Below are positions 63,531-64,000 of a stretch of 64,000 nt of DNA, one piece after another (the first letter of the stretch is position 1; each line of letters opens with the position of its first letter). This DNA is from Mesorhizobium ventifaucium (lineage in GTDB: Bacteria; Pseudomonadota; Alphaproteobacteria; Rhizobiales; Rhizobiaceae), in contig NZ_CAKXZS010000024.1 of NCBI RefSeq assembly GCF_935822925.1, forward strand, positions 223,796 through 287,795, in the 5' to 3' direction. The notes below the pieces were generated by a model. It saw nothing but the letters and a program-made list of their open reading frames with translations, was not told the DNA's origin and did not search any database. Both the position numbers and the translations under genes were made by a program.

Positions 63531-64000
63531 CAGAGCATCATCCAGGTGACGAATGCGGCAACGCCGATCAGCATGGCGAAGGCATAGTGATAGAGGTAGC
63601 CGGTCTGCAGTTTGACGACCCGGTTGGTGACGTCGACGACGCGCGCCGACACCCCGTCAGGACCAAGTCCGTCGATGACGGTGCCGTCGCCGGTCTTCCA
63701 CAGAAAGTGGCCGAGGCGTTTTGCCGGCCGCACGAACAGGAAGTCGAAGAGTTCGTCGAAATACCACTTGTTGAGCAGGAAGGCGTACAGCCCGCGATGC
63801 TGCGCCGCGAGGTTCTTCGGCATCTCCGGCGCGCGGATGTAGAATTGCCAGGCAATCGCGAAGCCGATCAGCATGGCGACGAACGGCGACAGCTTCACCC
63901 AAAACGGCACTTCGTGGATGTCGTGCAGGATGTGGTTCTCCGGCAGCGTGAACAGCGACGCCTTCCAGAACTCGGCATAACCCTCGCCGATGAAGGCGCC
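63530..64000 (-). CDS. nuoL: NADH-quinone oxidoreductase subunit L (3' part)
   Basis: Only the last ~156 codons are in the window; the rest runs off the right edge. The piece has SLFTLPENHILHDIHEV, then KWYFDELFDFLFVRPAKRLG, the lateral-helix anchor and C-terminal helix of NuoL. The stop at 63530-63532 overlaps the nuoM start. Confidence 0.93.
   Translation of the reverse strand, partial: GAFIGEGYAEFWKASLFTLPENHILHDIHEVPFWVKLSPFVAMLIGFAIAWQFYIRAPEMPKNLAAQHRGLYAFLLNKWYFDELFDFLFVRPAKRLGHFLWKTGDGTVIDGLGPDGVSARVVDVTNRVVKLQTGYLYHYAFAMLIGVAAFVTWMML

Overview
The window is GC-rich chromosomal DNA of an alphaproteobacterium of the order Rhizobiales, most likely Mesorhizobium or a close relative. The support is the nuoLMN-birA-rnj-mce-DUF1467-proS-lolCD order, rhizobial cobalamin genes (cobC, cobD, cobO, cobP, cbtAB) behind a B12 riboswitch, a soxBDAG sarcosine oxidase operon, and many palindromic intergenic repeats. 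There is no rRNA, transposase, phage gene or CRISPR array. Genus and family assignments come from reading the proteins and from memory; no database search was possible.

Layout. (1) 1-6473, minus strand: an operon of a UbiA prenyltransferase fused to a HAD domain, a DprE1-like FAD oxidase, a four-helix SMR-type exporter, an extended SDR, a class III aminotransferase and the start of a membrane protein. It looks like a polyprenyl-phosphate-pentose (arabinose-like) pathway. (2) 6742-9737: a small secreted protein and a large MscS channel. (3) 9974-23870: one-carbon and methylamine catabolism, with soxBDAG, a nitroreductase, an XRE-cupin regulator, two dimethylglycine-dehydrogenase-like FAD/GcvT proteins, a betaine-homocysteine-methyltransferase-like enzyme and an aminotransferase. 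(4) 23872-32323: two quinone-reductase-like flavoproteins, then a cytosine-deaminase-like hydrolase, a FAD oxidase and an NMT1/THI5-type ABC transporter, then RidA and a creatininase-family hydrolase. (5) 32478-37855: a small phosphatase and the cobalamin genes. (6) 38009-46091: a frameshifted Rieske oxygenase, a DUF1624 acyltransferase with an ICMT-like methyltransferase, MerR, MgtE, MipA and a frameshifted two-component system. (7) 46245-50105: sucrose-phosphate synthase, sucrose-phosphatase and a GH32 sucrase. (8) 50515-64000: a DapA-like enzyme, tRNA-Leu(GAG), lipB, a 28-codon SOS-type gene, lolDC, proS, an alpha-r9-like sRNA, DUF1467, mce, rnj, birA, nuoN, nuoM and the end of nuoL.

The most interesting items are a 28-residue membrane micro-protein gene (52919-53005) whose promoter carries three GTTC half-sites at exact 11-bp spacing, i.e. 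two overlapping alphaproteobacterial LexA boxes, reminiscent of Caulobacter SidA; the putative polyprenyl-phosphate-pentose operon; and a family of palindromic repeats whose outer end supplies the stop codon of the neighbouring gene in all three copies. Two loci (Rieske oxygenase, two-component system) carry clusters of small indels that are either real decay or local sequence errors.
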